From Corynebacterium liangguodongii (lineage in GTDB: Bacteria; Actinomycetota; Actinomycetes; Mycobacteriales; Mycobacteriaceae), in contig NZ_CP026948.1 of NCBI RefSeq assembly GCF_003070865.1, forward strand, positions 1,798,001 to 1,862,000: a DNA stretch of 64,000 nt. The letters are read 5' to 3'. This document shows positions 1 through 11,255 of the stretch, piece after piece (position 1 is the stretch's first letter; each line of letters begins with the position of its first letter). Under the pieces are notes generated by a model, which was not told the DNA's origin, made no database searches, and saw nothing but the letters and a program-made list of their open reading frames with translations. The position numbers were made by a program, and so were the translations under genes.

Positions 1-739
1 CCTCGTCCTCCTGGTCGGCGACGATGGTGACCGAGTCGGGGTTGGTGATAATCCCTGCCTTCTCCCCGGCGATCTGCCCGATCGTCTCCCCGAGGTATTC
101 CGTGTGATCGAGGCCGATAGGGGTGATGACGTTGACGTCGGCATCGATCACGTTTGTGGCGTCCCAGCGCCCACCCATGCCGACCTCGACGACGGCGACC
201 TCAACGGGGGCGTCGGCAAACGCGGCGTACGCGATACAGACCAGCACCTCGAAGTAGGACAGGCGCTGGCCGAGGCGCTCCTCCGCCATCTCAATGTACG
301 GTGCGATCTGGGTGTAGGTGTCGACGAAGACCGCCGGGTGGACCGGCTCGCCGTCGATGCCGATGCGCTCCGTGATTGTCTGCAGGTGGGGGCTCGTCGT
401 GCGCCCCACGCGGTGGCCGAAGGCGCGCAGGAGCGAATCGATCATCCGCGTCGTCGAGGTCTTGCCGTTGGTGCCGGCGACGTGGATCGCGCGGAAGGAC
501 CGCTGCGGCTCGCCGAGCAGGTCCATCACCAGCCGGACCCGGTCCAGCGTGGGATCGATCTGGGTCTCGCCAAACCGCTCGAGCAGCACGTCTTCGACCC
601 GCCGCAGCTCCGCGAGGTCACGCTCGCTCACCGGTCGCCGCCGGCCCGCGCCCTCCCCGCTCGTGGGGTCGGGGCTGCCGAGGCCGAGGCGCAGGCCCGA
701 TTGCTCCAGGGAGACGTCGTAGAGCTCGTTGTCCTCCAT
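1..739 (-). CDS. folC: Folylpolyglutamate/dihydrofolate synthase, N-terminal part (runs off the left edge)
   Basis: This Mur-ligase-family enzyme adds glutamate to folates (and usually to dihydropteroate) in the cytoplasm. About 246 codons are visible. They include the ATP-binding loop GTNGKTS near residues 89-95 and the family segment EVGMGGRWDATN near residue 190. The start ATG at 739 lies four bases beyond the valS stop and is preceded by GGAGG inside the end of valS, so translation is probably coupled to valS. The C-terminal domain lies outside the window. The valS-folC order is common in actinobacteria. Identity is sure; completeness cannot be judged. Confidence 0.95.
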   Translation of the reverse strand, partial: MEDNELYDVSLEQSGLRLGLGSPDPTSGEGAGRRRPVSERDLAELRRVEDVLLERFGETQIDPTLDRVRLVMDLLGEPQRSFRAIHVAGTNGKTSTTRMIDSLLRAFGHRVGRTTSPHLQTITERIGIDGEPVHPAVFVDTYTQIAPYIEMAEERLGQRLSYFEVLVCIAYAAFADAPVEVAVVEVGMGGRWDATNVIDADVNVITPIGLDHTEYLGETIGQIAGEKAGIITNPDSVTIVADQEDE

Positions 740-743
740 CACC

Positions 744-3497
744 TTAAGCCTCCGGCAGTGCGCTGAGGCGGGCGTTGATGCGCTCGAACTCCTCCCGGGC
801 GACGGTCTGGCGCGCCCGGATCTTCTCCACGACCTCGGCGGGGGCCTTGGCCAGAAACGACTCATTGGCGAGCTTCTTGCCCGTGGTCTCGAGCTCCTTT
901 TCGGCCTCGGCGAGCTCCTTGGTCAGCCGCTTGCGCTCCGCGGCGACGTCGACGGTTCCCGAGGTATCGAGCGCGACGTCGAGGGTGGCGCGGGCAAGCC
1001 GCACCTCCACGCTTGCCGACGCCTCAAACCCGCCCTCCGGCACGCTCACCTTCGCGATCGCTCGCACGAGCTCTTCTTGCTCGGCTAAGTCCGCCGCGGC
1101 GAAATCGAGCCGGGCCGGCACCTTCTGGGAGGGCTTGACCCCCTGGTCAGAGCGGAAGCGGCGCAGCTCGGTGATGAGCTTGACGGCGTCTTCGATGCGG
1201 CGGCGCGCCTCCGCATCCGTCTCCGCCCCGCCGTTCGTGTCGGCGGAGGTGGGCCACGGGGCGAGGGTGATGGTCTCCTGCTCGGTCAGCGCGGTCCAGA
1301 GCACCTCGGTGACAAACGGCATGGTCGGGTGGAGCAGACGCAGCACGACGTCGACCACACGGCCGAGCACGATGCGCGTGCGCTGCCCGCGGGCGCGCTC
1401 ATCCTCACTGGCCGCCGCCTCGTCGCGCGGGATCTGGGTTTTGGCGATCTCGAGGTACCAATCGCACAGCTCGTCCCAGGCGAAGTGGTAGAGCTCCTCG
1501 TTCGCTTTCGCGAACTGGTAGTCGTCGAGGTAGGCATCGACCCGCCCGCGCACATCTTCGACCCGGTCGAGGATCCACTTATCGGCGTCCGTGAGCTCCG
1601 CGCGCGCCGGCAACTCCGCCACGGCGGCGCCGTTGAGCAGGGCGAACTTGGTCGCGTTGTAGAGCTTGGTGGCAAAGTTGCGCGCCGATTGCGCGTTGTC
1701 CTCGCCGATTGGCAGGTCGACCCCGGGGTTCGCCCCGCGGGCGAGCGCGAAGCGCAGCGCATCAGCGCCGAAGCGCTCAACCCAATCCATCGGGTCGATG
1801 CCGTTGCCCAGCGACTTCGACATCTTCCGGCCCTTCTCATCGCGCACGAGGCCGTGGAGGTAGAGGTCCGTAAACGGCACCTGGGGGCGGCCGCCCGCGC
1901 CCGCGCCGAGCAGCTCGGGGGTCTGCGCCGCGGCGAAGGTGCCGAACATCATCATGCGCGCCACCCAGAAGAACAAGATGTCGTAGGCCGTCACCAGCAC
2001 CGACGTGGGGTAGAACGTCTCCAGCTCGGGCGTCTTTTCCGGCCAGCCCATCGTGGAAAACGGCCACAGGGCGGAGGAAAACCACGTATCCAGCACATCC
2101 GGGTCCTGGGTGTAGCCGGCCGGGGGCTCCTCGTCGGGGCCGACGCAGACGACCTCGTTGTCGGGGTCGTTGGGGCCGTACCAAATCGGGATGCGGTGGC
2201 CCCACCACAGCTGGCGCGAGATCGTCCAATCGTGCATGTCGTCGACCCAGTCGAAGTAGCGCTTCTCCATCGACTGCGGGTGGATCTTGGTATCCCCGGA
2301 GCGCACCGCGTCCCCGGCCATCTCGGCGAGCTTGTCCACCTTGACAAACCACTGCAGAGACAGCCGCGGCTCGATCGCCTCGCCGGAGCGCTCCGAGTGG
2401 CCGACGGAGTGCACGTAGGGGCGGATCTCTTTGACGATGCGGCCCTGCTCCGCCAGCGCCTCGCGCACCGCGACGCGTGCGTCTTCGCGGCTCATCCCGT
2501 CGAAGCGGGTGCCCGTATCCGCAATGCGCCCCTTCTCATCCATGATGATCGGCATGTCCAGGTCGTGGCGCAGGCCCATCTCGTAGTCGTTCGGGTCGTG
2601 CGCCGGGGTGATCTTCACCGCGCCGGTGCCCAGCTCCATGTCCACGTGATCGTCCGCGATGACGGTGAGCGTGAGGTCGTCGCGCAGCGGGTGGGGGAAG
2701 GTCTCACCGACGAGGTGGGCGTAGCGCTCGTCGTCGGGGTGGACGGCAATTGCGACGTCGCCAAGCATGGTCTCCACACGCGTGGTGGCAACAACGATGT
2801 GCGGCTCGGCGTCATCGAGCGAGCCGTAGCGGATGGAGACGAACTCGCCCTCGACGTCTTTGTAGACGACCTCGATGTCGGACACCGCCGTCTCCAGGAC
2901 CGGGGACCAGTTGACCAGGCGGTAATCGCGGTAGATCAGCCCGGCGTCGAAAAGCTGCTTGAATATGGTCTGGACCGCCCGGGAGAGCCCCTCGTCGAGC
3001 GTGAAGCGCTCCCGCGACCAATCCACGCTATCGCCAATCGCGCGCATCTGCGTGGTGATCGTGCCGCCGAAGCGCTCTTTCCACTGCCACACCCGGTTGA
3101 CGAACTCCTCGCGGCCGTAGTCGTAGCGGTCCTTGCCCTCTTCTTCCTTGAGCTTGGCCTCCACCTTCGTCTGGGTGGCAATGCCCGCGTGGTCCATCCC
3201 CGGCAGCCACAACACCTCGTAGCCCTGCATGCGCTTGCGGCGCACGAGCGAATCCATCAACGTGTGGTCGAGCGCGTGGCCCATGTGGAGCTGACCGGTG
3301 ACATTGGGCGGGGGCAGCACGATGGAGAAGGCGGGTTTGCCGGAGGTGGGGTCGGCCGTGAAGTAGCCCTTGTCCACCCAGCCCTCGTAGAGGGAGCGCT
3401 CGTGCTCCCCCGGCTCCCACGACTTCGGGAGCGCATCGGCGCGGTTCGCGCCTACCAGTCGTTTCGTCTGCCCGTTGGCCCCGTTGGAATCAGTCAC
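744..3497 (-). CDS. valS: Valyl-tRNA synthetase
   Basis: This class I aminoacyl-tRNA synthetase charges tRNA-Val. It is 917 residues, normal for bacterial ValRS. It shows the HIGH-type motif HMGH near residues 71-74, KMSKS near residue 555, and a C-terminal coiled coil rich in Glu/Lys near residues 845-880. I chose GTG at 3497 because a -10 box TAGACT sits 7 nt upstream, which suggests a leaderless transcript; a TTG two codons earlier is an alternative. It lies between mdh (upstream, same strand) and folC (downstream, 4 nt gap). Confidence 0.96.
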   Translation of the reverse strand: MTDSNGANGQTKRLVGANRADALPKSWEPGEHERSLYEGWVDKGYFTADPTSGKPAFSIVLPPPNVTGQLHMGHALDHTLMDSLVRRKRMQGYEVLWLPGMDHAGIATQTKVEAKLKEEEGKDRYDYGREEFVNRVWQWKERFGGTITTQMRAIGDSVDWSRERFTLDEGLSRAVQTIFKQLFDAGLIYRDYRLVNWSPVLETAVSDIEVVYKDVEGEFVSIRYGSLDDAEPHIVVATTRVETMLGDVAIAVHPDDERYAHLVGETFPHPLRDDLTLTVIADDHVDMELGTGAVKITPAHDPNDYEMGLRHDLDMPIIMDEKGRIADTGTRFDGMSREDARVAVREALAEQGRIVKEIRPYVHSVGHSERSGEAIEPRLSLQWFVKVDKLAEMAGDAVRSGDTKIHPQSMEKRYFDWVDDMHDWTISRQLWWGHRIPIWYGPNDPDNEVVCVGPDEEPPAGYTQDPDVLDTWFSSALWPFSTMGWPEKTPELETFYPTSVLVTAYDILFFWVARMMMFGTFAAAQTPELLGAGAGGRPQVPFTDLYLHGLVRDEKGRKMSKSLGNGIDPMDWVERFGADALRFALARGANPGVDLPIGEDNAQSARNFATKLYNATKFALLNGAAVAELPARAELTDADKWILDRVEDVRGRVDAYLDDYQFAKANEELYHFAWDELCDWYLEIAKTQIPRDEAAASEDERARGQRTRIVLGRVVDVVLRLLHPTMPFVTEVLWTALTEQETITLAPWPTSADTNGGAETDAEARRRIEDAVKLITELRRFRSDQGVKPSQKVPARLDFAAADLAEQEELVRAIAKVSVPEGGFEASASVEVRLARATLDVALDTSGTVDVAAERKRLTKELAEAEKELETTGKKLANESFLAKAPAEVVEKIRARQTVAREEFERINARLSALPEA

Positions 3498-3504
3498 GCG
3501 CAAC

Positions 3505-3510
3505 AGTCTA
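3505..3510 (-). promoter_or_regulatory. Candidate -10 box of valS (leaderless)
   Basis: TAGACT on the minus strand ends 7 nt before the GTG start of valS, so transcription would begin at or next to the start codon. valS may also be read through from mdh, whose stop is only 43 nt upstream. Confidence 0.5.
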
Positions 3511-3540
3511 GCCGCGCGCTGTGACGCTCCAGCAGCAGAG

Positions 3541-4587
<1,047 letters not shown>

Positions 4588-4598
4588 CTACCGGGCCG

Positions 4599-4604
4599 AT
4601 TATA
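4599..4604 (-). promoter_or_regulatory. Candidate -10 box of mdh
   Basis: Perfect TATAAT on the minus strand, preceded by GGGGG, 41 nt upstream of the mdh start. It lies in the 250-bp divergent intergenic region between mdh and the TetR gene. I saw no clear -35 box. Confidence 0.55.
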
Positions 4605-4807
4605 CCCCCGCCGGTGCCGCTCCCAGCGCCGCTTGCGGCACACCCCTGCCTACCCCCGCCGTGCACCTCGCGGGCCGAGGTGCGGCGAGTTTTCTCCTCC
4701 GTGCCCGCGGATCTACCCCCGCTGCCCTCCCCCGAATCCCACGCTACCCGGCGCTATCGTGCACCATAGGTGGAATACAGACCACTCCCCGCCGAAAGGA
4801 GCTTCCT

Positions 4808-5605
4808 GTGGCTACACCGCCGCGCGGATCTTCGCACCCCGGCCCCACCGGGGCGGAGCGCGAAGGCGGGGACTACCTCGACGAGGTCTACCCCACCGGC
4901 TCGGAAGACCTCGACCGCGTCATCGACGCGGCCGTGTCCATGTTTGCCGCAGACGGCTTCGCCGCCACCAGGCTCGAGGCCATCTCCAAGGTCTCCGGCA
5001 TGTCCAAGCGCATGATCCACTACCACTTCACGGACAAATTGGGCCTCTATCGCCGCGCGCTGGCCCGGGCCATGGAATCCATCTCCCCGCCCGTCGAGGT
5101 GATGGGGCGCTCCTACGCGGTGCCGGTAGAAGGGATGCGCCGGTTTATCGACGCCATCTTCTACCGCTTCCAGGACAACACCGCCGCGGTCGCCCTCATG
5201 CTGCGCGAAAACCTCGACAACGTGCTCGATCCCAGCGAGACAGCGGCGCTCAGCGGGCACAGCGACGCGCTTTTGCACATGGAGCGCCTCCTGCTCCTCG
5301 GCCAGGACTCCGGCGCGTTTCGCCCCGGCATCTCCGCGGCCGACGTGATGTTGCTGGTCTCCTCCGTGTGCGTCTACCGCATCGCCAACCACAAGGCCTC
5401 GCTCGCCTTGGGCCAGATGAAGCTGACCAACCAGCGCAATACCGAGGGGCTGCGGCGCATGACCATCGACATGGTGCTGGGCTTTCTCACCTCGAATATT
5501 CCCGATTCGGGCTACCCCAGCTACCTCGAGGCCACCTCGAAGCCGGACGCGCAGGCGCCGAAGCAGGCCGACGCGTACGCGATCGAGGCCCCCGAGATCT
5601 ACTAG
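4808..5605 (+). CDS. TetR-family transcriptional regulator
   Basis: A 265-residue regulator. The N-terminal TetR DNA-binding domain runs from about residue 33, with the helix-turn-helix near 56-79 (AISKVSGMSKRMIHYHF). The rest is an alpha-helical ligand/dimer domain, and the tail after residue 235 is polar and Pro/Ala-rich. The first 30 residues form a low-complexity extension. Start GTG at 4808 follows GAAAGGAG with good spacing; the frame is open further upstream but without a ribosome site. It is divergent from mdh, as in C. glutamicum, and convergent with clpX (8-nt gap). The ligand is unknown. It may regulate aromatic or fatty-acid catabolism, but nothing here shows that. Confidence 0.85.
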   Translation: MATPPRGSSHPGPTGAEREGGDYLDEVYPTGSEDLDRVIDAAVSMFAADGFAATRLEAISKVSGMSKRMIHYHFTDKLGLYRRALARAMESISPPVEVMGRSYAVPVEGMRRFIDAIFYRFQDNTAAVALMLRENLDNVLDPSETAALSGHSDALLHMERLLLLGQDSGAFRPGISAADVMLLVSSVCVYRIANHKASLALGQMKLTNQRNTEGLRRMTIDMVLGFLTSNIPDSGYPSYLEATSKPDAQAPKQADAYAIEAPEIY

Positions 5606-5612
5606 CGCCGCG

Positions 5613-6887
5613 CTAGGCAGATTTCTTCGTCTTCTCTGAGACGTACTCCGGCTCCGCCTCCCCGCGGACGACCTCGGCGGTGATCACCACGGCGGTGACG
5701 TCCTCGCGGTCCGGCAGCTCGTACATCACGGGCACGAGGATTTCCTCCATGATCGCGCGCAGGCCGCGGGCGCCCGTTTTGCGTATCGACGCCCGATCGG
5801 CGATCTCCCCGAGCGCGTCATCATCAATCCGCAGCTCCGCACCGTCCATGGCAAAGAGCTTCGAATACTGTTTGACCAGCGAATTCTTCGGCTCCTTGAG
5901 CACCCGCACGAGGGAGTCGCGGTCGAGGTCTTCGACGTTGGCCAAAATCGGCAGGCGCCCGATGAACTCCGGGATGAGCCCGAACTTCACCAGATCGCCC
6001 GGCTGCACCTGGGCCAGGAGGTTCGATTCCTCGCGCTCGGATTTCGAATCGATCTCGGCGCCGAAACCAATGCCCTTCTTGCCCACCCGCTCCGCGATGA
6101 CCTTATCCAATCCCGCAAAGGCACCCGCGACGATGAACAAGATGTTCGTGGTATCGATCTGGATGAACTCCTGGTTCGGGTGCTTGCGCCCGCCCTGCGG
6201 CGGGACCGAGGCGACGGTGCCCTCGAGGATCTTCAAAAGCGCCTGCTGCACTCCCTCGCCCGAGACGTCGCGGGTGATCGAGGGGTTTTCGGACTTGCGC
6301 GAGATCTTGTCCACCTCGTCGACGTAGATGATGCCGTGTTGGGCGCGCTCGACGTCAAAATCTGCCGCCTGCAAGAGCTTGAGCAGGATGTTTTCTACGT
6401 CCTCGCCCACGTAGCCCGCCTCCGTCAAGCTGGTGGCGTCCGCGATGGCAAACGGCACGCCCAGCATCCGCGCCAGGGTCTGCGCGAGGTAGGTCTTCCC
6501 GGAGCCAGTCGGGCCGAGCAGCAAGATGTTCGACTTCGCAATCTCGACGTCTTCCTCCCGCCTGCTCTTGCGCCAGCTGCTCACCCCGCGGGTGCGCTTG
6601 TAGTGGTTGTAGACGGCAACGGCCAGGGTGCGCTTGGCCGTGTCTTGGCCAATGACGTACTGATCGAGAAAGGCGACAATCTCGCTCGGCCGGGGAAGCT
6701 TCTCGCCGTCGCGGGCATCGGCGTCCTCGGACCCTACGAGCTCCTCTTCGAGGATCTCGTTGCACAGCTCGATGCACTCGTTGCAGATGTAGACCCCACC
6801 GCCCGCGATGAGCTTGCGCACCTGCTTTTGCGGCTTGCCGCAAAACGAGCACTTAAGCAGGTCGGATGAGTCCTGGGTGACTGCCAT
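5613..6887 (-). CDS. clpX: ATP-dependent Clp protease ATP-binding subunit ClpX
   Basis: ClpX is the hexameric AAA+ unfoldase that feeds proteins to ClpP1P2. The 424 residues contain the zinc-binding domain (Cys13, Cys16, Cys35, Cys38), Walker A GPTGSGKT (125-132), pore loop GYVG (158-161), Walker [10 protein letters not shown] (186-194), and the IGF loop that docks on ClpP. ATG at 6887 gives the standard [13 protein letters not shown] start; an upstream in-frame ATG would add 24 residues not typical of ClpX. The coding strand carries one copy of an over-represented 11-mer (5781-5791 on the plus strand) that forces the rare codon ATA for Ile in ASIRK. Confidence 0.97.
   Translation of the reverse strand: MAVTQDSSDLLKCSFCGKPQKQVRKLIAGGGVYICNECIELCNEILEEELVGSEDADARDGEKLPRPSEIVAFLDQYVIGQDTAKRTLAVAVYNHYKRTRGVSSWRKSRREEDVEIAKSNILLLGPTGSGKTYLAQTLARMLGVPFAIADATSLTEAGYVGEDVENILLKLLQAADFDVERAQHGIIYVDEVDKISRKSENPSITRDVSGEGVQQALLKILEGTVASVPPQGGRKHPNQEFIQIDTTNILFIVAGAFAGLDKVIAERVGKKGIGFGAEIDSKSEREESNLLAQVQPGDLVKFGLIPEFIGRLPILANVEDLDRDSLVRVLKEPKNSLVKQYSKLFAMDGAELRIDDDALGEIADRASIRKTGARGLRAIMEEILVPVMYELPDREDVTAVVITAEVVRGEAEPEYVSEKTKKSA
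5781..5791 (+). repeat. First of ten copies of the dispersed 11-mer GCGTATCGACG
   Basis: Exact copies on the plus strand: 5781-5791, 22411-22421, 25038-25048, 37408-37418, 43955-43965, 51328-51338, 57818-57828. On the minus strand: 32675-32685, 39854-39864, 43766-43776. All lie inside genes, in sense and antisense orientation, in three different codon phases. The following bases are usually CC. Function unknown; see findings. Confidence 0.8.
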
Positions 6888-6943
6888 GAGGGTTGAGCGC
6901 TCCCATCTAGATGAAAATTCGGCGACTTCGTCAGGTCTGGATA

Positions 6944-6972
6944 AGTGTAGTATCTCCACCGTCTCACGGCGG
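6944..6972 (-). promoter_or_regulatory. Candidate clpX promoter with an imperfect palindrome
   Basis: On the minus strand TACACT (6944-6949) is a plausible -10 box. Just upstream lies the imperfect palindrome CCACCGT-ctc-ACGGCGG (6956-6972), in the position of a -35 box or an operator. The regulator, if any, is unknown; the motif does not match the ClgR site seen before clpP1. Confidence 0.35.
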
Positions 6973-7064
6973 TAGCGGTTTTACCAACGTAGCCGAGGCG
7001 CCCGACATTCCGGCGCGGATAAGGCAACAATGGGGTGGCACGCACATCTCAAGGAGGAAACACG

Positions 7065-7850
7065 ATGCAACCGGTCCGCCTGTACGCAGAAGAATTCGGT
7101 GGTGCGCCCCACGGGGCGTCGCCACGCACCGTCGTCTTGCTCAGCTCTATCGCCACCACCCTCGAGACCTGGCGCAACCAGGCCCCGGCGCTCGCTGAGA
7201 CCCATCGCGTCATCGCCCTCGATCACCTGGGCCACGGGCGTTCGCCGCGCTCCCAGGCTGCGCCCGGGGAGACCACCGTGGATGATCTCGCCGCCAACGT
7301 CCTGGCCACGCTCGACGGGCTCGGCGTGGAGCGCTTCAGCCTCGTAGGCCTCTCCCTCGGCGGCGCGCTGGCGCAGTACCTCGCTGCGACCTCGCCGCGC
7401 GTCGAGCGGGCGGTATTCTGCTCCACCGCGGCGTTCCTCGGCGGCCCGCAGCGCTGGGTGGAGCGCACGAACATCGCGCGCAGCGAGGGCATGGCCGCGC
7501 TTGCCGACGACATGGTGGCCAACTGGTTCACCGCAACCTACCGCGCCGAACACCCGGACATCGTCTCTTGGGTCCGCGAGATGATCCGCGGCATTGACGC
7601 CGAGGGATTCGCCCAAAACGGCGACGCGCTCGCCGGCTGGGATTTCGCTTCCCGCCTGGGCGAGATCACCTGCCCCGTGCTCACCATTGCCGGTGCCGGC
7701 GACCCCTCGACCGGCCCGGAGCAGCTTGCGGAGATTGCGTCGGGCGTGGCCGGGCCGGTCGAATCAGTCGTCGTCACGCCTGGCTCGCACCAGCTCGCGC
7801 TGGAAAACCCCGAGCCCTGCACCGCGGCGCTCGTGGAGTTTTTGGCCTAG
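7065..7850 (+). CDS. Alpha/beta hydrolase, 3-oxoadipate enol-lactonase-like
   Basis: A 261-residue single-domain alpha/beta hydrolase. The nucleophile elbow GLSLGG puts Ser97 as nucleophile; [10 protein letters not shown] (about 206) and [12 protein letters not shown] (about 240) supply the likely acid and His. The segment [31 protein letters not shown] resembles PcaD. No other protocatechuate-pathway gene is present, so the substrate is uncertain. ATG at 7065 follows AAGGAGG. The stop overlaps the clpP2 stop head-on by sharing CTAG at 7847-7850. It is divergent from clpX. Confidence 0.8.
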   Translation: MQPVRLYAEEFGGAPHGASPRTVVLLSSIATTLETWRNQAPALAETHRVIALDHLGHGRSPRSQAAPGETTVDDLAANVLATLDGLGVERFSLVGLSLGGALAQYLAATSPRVERAVFCSTAAFLGGPQRWVERTNIARSEGMAALADDMVANWFTATYRAEHPDIVSWVREMIRGIDAEGFAQNGDALAGWDFASRLGEITCPVLTIAGAGDPSTGPEQLAEIASGVAGPVESVVVTPGSHQLALENPEPCTAALVEFLA

Positions 7851-8467
7851 CGGTTGAGCTTGCGGTAGTCGAAGACCTGGTCGATGATGCCGTACTCGAC
7901 GGCTTCCTCGGCGGTGAGGATCTTGTCGCGGTCCGTGTCCTCGCGAACCTGGTCCTCGGTGCGACCAGTATGGTGCGCCAGCGTCGTCTCCATCAACCGG
8001 CGCATACGCTCGATCTCCGCGGCCTGGATCTCTAGGTCAGAGACCTGGCCCTGGGTGCCCTGGGTGGCGGGCTGGTGGATGAGCACGCGGGAGTTCGGCA
8101 GCGCCGCGCGCTTGCCGGGGGCACCTGCGGCAAGGATCACCGCCGCCGCGGAGGCGGCCTGGCCCAGGCACACCGTCTGCACGTCGGGGCGCACGTACTG
8201 CATCGTGTCGTAGATGGCCATCAACGCCGTGAACGAACCGCCCGGCGAGTTGATGTACATCGTGATGTCGCGATCCGGGTCCTGCGACTCGAGCACGAGC
8301 AGCTGCGCCATAATGTCGTTGGCAGACGTGTCATCGACCTGGGTGCCGAGGAACACGATGCGCTCCTCGAAGAGCTTGCCGTAGGGATCGATCTGCTTGG
8401 TGCCGAAGGAGGTCTCCTCCAAAAACTGCGGCAGAACATAGCGAGAGTGAGGCATCTGGAAAGTCAT
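7847..8467 (-). CDS. clpP2: ATP-dependent Clp protease proteolytic subunit 2
   Basis: This is one of the two ClpP subunits that form the mixed ClpP1P2 barrel in actinobacteria. The 206 residues include the catalytic Ser106 in GQAASA, His131 in LIHQP, and an Asp in the TDRD segment near 180. The MPHSRYVLP start matches the ClpP2 type. RBS AGGAGA precedes ATG at 8467. clpP1 lies 21 nt upstream on the same strand, indicating one operon with ClpP1 first. Confidence 0.95.
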   Translation of the reverse strand: MTFQMPHSRYVLPQFLEETSFGTKQIDPYGKLFEERIVFLGTQVDDTSANDIMAQLLVLESQDPDRDITMYINSPGGSFTALMAIYDTMQYVRPDVQTVCLGQAASAAAVILAAGAPGKRAALPNSRVLIHQPATQGTQGQVSDLEIQAAEIERMRRLMETTLAHHTGRTEDQVREDTDRDKILTAEEAVEYGIIDQVFDYRKLNR

Positions 8468-8488
8468 GTTAGTAGTCTCCTGTCCTGC

Positions 8489-9082
8489 TTAGTTTCCGAC
8501 GGTTCCGTCGCTGGCCTGGCTAGCGCTGTCGATCACGTGATCGACAATGCCGTAGTCCTTTGCTTCCTGCGCGGTAAACCAGCGATCGCGGTCCGAGTCC
8601 TTGGTGATTTGTTCGAACGTCTGACCCGTGTGCTCCGCGATGAGCTGAGCCATCTCCCGCTTCGTCTGCGCGAACTGTTCCGCCTGGATAGCGATATCGG
8701 CGGCGGTACCGCCCACGCCTGCCGACGGCTGGTGCATCATGATGCGCGCGTGCGGCAGGGCGTAGCGCTTGCCCTTCGTGCCGCCGGAGAGCAGGAACTG
8801 GCCCATCGACGCAGCCAGGCCCATGCCGTAGGTGGCGATGTCACACGGCGAGTACTTCATCGTGTCGTAGATGGCCATGCCAGCGGTGACCGAGCCACCG
8901 GGGGAGTTGATGTAGAGAGAGATATCGCGAGTCGGGTCCTCAGCCGAGAGCAGGAGGATTTGCGCGCACAGCTTGTTCGCGATCTCATCATCCACCTGCT
9001 GCCCGAGAAAGATGATGCGCTCTCGCAGCAGGCGCTCGTAGACGGAGTCGCCGAGGTTCATCCCGGGTTGCGGAGAAGTCAT
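8489..9082 (-). CDS. clpP1: ATP-dependent Clp protease proteolytic subunit 1
   Basis: The 197-residue ClpP1 partner has Ser92 in GLAASMGQ, His117 in MMHQPS, and an Asp near 166 in the TKDSDRD segment. ATG at 9082 follows AAGGAG. Open frame continues 38 codons upstream, but those codons run towards the regulatory region and have no ribosome site. The clpP1P2 operon is essential and stress-induced in related species. A candidate ClgR operator lies 76 nt upstream, consistent with that control. Confidence 0.95.
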   Translation of the reverse strand: MTSPQPGMNLGDSVYERLLRERIIFLGQQVDDEIANKLCAQILLLSAEDPTRDISLYINSPGGSVTAGMAIYDTMKYSPCDIATYGMGLAASMGQFLLSGGTKGKRYALPHARIMMHQPSAGVGGTAADIAIQAEQFAQTKREMAQLIAEHTGQTFEQITKDSDRDRWFTAQEAKDYGIVDHVIDSASQASDGTVGN

Positions 9083-9157
9083 GTTGGCTCCTTGTACGTA
9101 AAAAGCGTTAACGGTCAATGCCACCACACTACTAGCCGGTTTCGGCCACGGACACCG

Positions 9158-9175
9158 TGTTCGCTGTGGGCGTAC
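9158..9175 (+). promoter_or_regulatory. Candidate ClgR operator upstream of clpP1
   Basis: TGTTCGCTGTGGGCGTAC agrees with the corynebacterial ClgR consensus as I remember it (WNNWCGCYNANRGCGWWS) except for one central base. ClgR is known to activate clpP1P2 in C. glutamicum. The site is 76 nt before the clpP1 start. The match is by eye. Confidence 0.5.
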
Positions 9176-9199
9176 TTCGCTCTCCCCCGCCTGCACAAG

Positions 9200-9554
9200 C
9201 AGTCCTCGGCACCACGAGCGATCCGTGACGTTAACAGCGCTGGGAAAGTATCCCAGCGTGGTCGTGCCCCGACTCCGCGGCTGTCGAGTGGGCCACTTAC
9301 GGACTTCCGCATTGCGGAATTTCCCGGTTTAGCCCCTATCCACAGAGTGCTTACAGGGGTTGCGCCATTGCTCTAGCTCAGGGTTTAGGCCCTCTTTCTC
9401 CCGCATCGATATCGAGGCGACACCGCCTCGTGGCGGCATCGTCAACACCACAGACGAAAGAAGATCCCCTAGCGTGCCGGATATGGAGAATGCCGCTGCC
9501 TATTGCGCGAACCCGCGGTACCGGCTACCCCACAACGATAGACGCTCGGTGCAA
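9200..9554. other. Hairpin-rich intergenic region between tig and clpP1
   Basis: I see no convincing gene in this stretch. It holds several perfect inverted repeats: CGCTGGGA/TCCCAGCG with a 5-nt loop (9238-9258), TTCCGCATTGCGGAA (9305-9319), and CGAGGCG/CGCCTCG with a 4-nt loop (9413-9430). A further AGGG...CCCT stem precedes a pyrimidine run near 9380-9400. None has a proper T-tract. It could be the clpP1 leader or promoter region, an uncharacterised small RNA, or repeat debris. Confidence 0.4.
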
Positions 9555-9604
9555 TAAAAAGCCCGCCTCCGACACCACTTCGAATCCGGGGCGCCGGGGC
9601 GGGA
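9555..9604 (-). terminator. Rho-independent terminator of tig
   Basis: On the minus strand a stem of CCCGCC pairing with GGCGGG is followed by CTTTTTATT, starting 15 nt after the tig stop codon. The stem may extend by several imperfect pairs. It separates tig from the clpP1P2 operon. Confidence 0.75.
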
Positions 9605-9619
9605 GAAGGGGCTCATCCC

Positions 9620-10987
9620 CTAGCTTTCGGAGTCCTGCGCGGACTCGGCATCGTCGGCGCCATCCTCGACCTCACCGAAGTACTCGTTCGGGTCGACAGA
9701 GTTGCCCTCCGAGTCGGTCACAGTGGTGCGCGAGATCGCGGCGGCGAGGGCCTTGCCGCGGCGGACGTCGGCAAACAGGTTAGCAATCTGGCCGGACTGC
9801 TGCAGCTGCATAACAAACTGGTTGGGGTCCATACCGTAGGACTGCGCGGTAAACAGGATGTGGTCGGTGAGCTCCTGCTGGGTCACCTCCGGCTCCTCCT
9901 GCTCGGCCACAGCGTCGAGGAAGAGCTGCGTGCGCACAGACTCCTCGGCCTGGCTGCGAGTCTGGGCATCGAACTCCTCGCGGGTGGTGCCCTGAGCCTC
10001 GAGGAGCTGGGCAAGCGCGTTTTCGTCGTGCGCGAGCTGGCCGAGTAGCTGGTGGACCTGGTTGTGCGCCTGCTCGTCGACGACGGATTGGGGCAGCTCG
10101 AAGGAGGTCTGCTCGAGGGCAGCCTTGAGCACCTCGTCGCGGATGGCGACGGCCTGCTCGGACTTCTTCGACTCCTCAAGCTGGGACTTCGTGCCCTCGC
10201 GCAGCTCCTCGACGGTGTCGAACTCGGAGGCCATCTGCGCGAAGTCGTCGTCAAGCTCGGGCAGGGTGCGCTCCTTGGTCTGCTGGACGCGGACCTTGAC
10301 GGTCGCCTCCTCACCCTTGTGGTCGCCGTGCTCGATGGTGGCGGTGAATTCCGCCTCGTCGTCGGCCTTGAGCCCCTTGATTGCCGCGTCAAGGCCCTCG
10401 ATGAGGTCGCCGGAGCCAACCTCGTATGACAGACCCTCGGTGGTGGCCTCGTCGATGGTCTCCCCGTCGATCTCGGCGGTGAGGTCAATGACGGCGAAGT
10501 CGCCCTTCTTGAGCTTGCGGGAGGTTTCCTTGAGCTCGCCGAAGCGGGAGCGCAGGTTGTCGATCTCGGCGTCGATTGCGGCATCGTCAATCTCGATGGC
10601 GGGAACCGTGACGGAGATGGCGGAGAAATCCGGCACCTCGATGGCAGGGCGGACGTCGACCTCCGCGGTGAACTCGACGACGTCGTTATCCTCGATCTTG
10701 GTGATGTCGATCTGCGGCTGGCCGATCGGCTTGAGGTCATGCTCCTCTACCGCCTGCTCGTAGCGAGACGGCAGCATGTCGTTGACAACCTGCTCGAGGA
10801 GCGGGCCGCGGCCGAAGCGGGCGTCGATAAGCTGGCGCGGAGCCTTGCCGCGGCGGAAGCCCGGGATCTGCACCTGCTGGGCGATCGCCTTGTACGCCTG
10901 GTCGATCTCAGCCCCAAGCTCGTCGAACGGGACGTTGACGGTGAGCTTGACGCGCGTATCGCTGAGCTTGTCAACGGAAGTCTTCAC
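9620..10987 (-). CDS. tig: Trigger factor
   Basis: This ribosome-bound chaperone with peptidyl-prolyl isomerase activity is 455 residues. The N-terminal ribosome-binding domain carries the GFRRGKAP signature (about residues 43-50). A central FKBP-like domain covers about 150-245, followed by the long helical chaperone arms. The C-terminus ends in an acidic tail ([10 protein letters not shown] type), common in corynebacteria. Start GTG at 10987 follows AGGAG. It is monocistronic between tRNA-Pro and its own terminator. Confidence 0.97.
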   Translation of the reverse strand: MKTSVDKLSDTRVKLTVNVPFDELGAEIDQAYKAIAQQVQIPGFRRGKAPRQLIDARFGRGPLLEQVVNDMLPSRYEQAVEEHDLKPIGQPQIDITKIEDNDVVEFTAEVDVRPAIEVPDFSAISVTVPAIEIDDAAIDAEIDNLRSRFGELKETSRKLKKGDFAVIDLTAEIDGETIDEATTEGLSYEVGSGDLIEGLDAAIKGLKADDEAEFTATIEHGDHKGEEATVKVRVQQTKERTLPELDDDFAQMASEFDTVEELREGTKSQLEESKKSEQAVAIRDEVLKAALEQTSFELPQSVVDEQAHNQVHQLLGQLAHDENALAQLLEAQGTTREEFDAQTRSQAEESVRTQLFLDAVAEQEEPEVTQQELTDHILFTAQSYGMDPNQFVMQLQQSGQIANLFADVRRGKALAAAISRTTVTDSEGNSVDPNEYFGEVEDGADDAESAQDSES

Positions 10988-11070
10988 GGATATCTCCTGT
11001 AGGGTTTAAATGTCGTACGGTCGGTGTATGTAACGTCTGCCGGACAACCTCACCGGTGGATTGCCCATTG

Positions 11071-11144
11071 TCGGGGCGACAGGATTTGAACCTGCGACCC
11101 CCTGCTCCCAAAGCAGGTGCGCTACCAAGCTGCGCCACGCCCCG
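11071..11144 (-). tRNA. tRNA-Pro (TGG)
   Basis: Acceptor CGGGGCG pairs with CGCCCCG, discriminator A. The anticodon loop TTTGGGA between CCTGC and GCAGG gives anticodon TGG. The T-arm GGTTCAAATCC is canonical. No CCA is encoded. A -10-like TACAAT lies upstream at 11186-11191. Confidence 0.95.
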
Positions 11145-11157
11145 TATCCGGCCTCGC

Positions 11158-11175
11158 AAGCCCGGTGGCGGGCTT
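11158..11175. repeat. Short perfect hairpin upstream of tRNA-Pro
   Basis: AAGCCCG and CGGGCTT with a 4-nt loop form a 7-bp hairpin between the small membrane protein gene and tRNA-Pro. There is no T-tract on either strand, so terminator function is doubtful. Confidence 0.4.
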
Positions 11176-11255
11176 ACGGTTAGCGATTGTAGCGTGAGCA
11201 AAACACCCGCCGAATCATTGGGTCGAGGTTTCCCTCGCTGTAGGAGAAGCGCTGG

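Noticed and set aside
1329..3524. Long open frame antisense to valS
   Set aside because: It is a high-GC shadow frame of valS; valS has all ValRS motifs and the antisense protein resembles nothing.
9360..9783. Two short open frames in the tig-clpP1 gap
   Set aside because: Both are Arg/Pro/Ser-rich without ribosome sites or motifs; one runs through the tig terminator.
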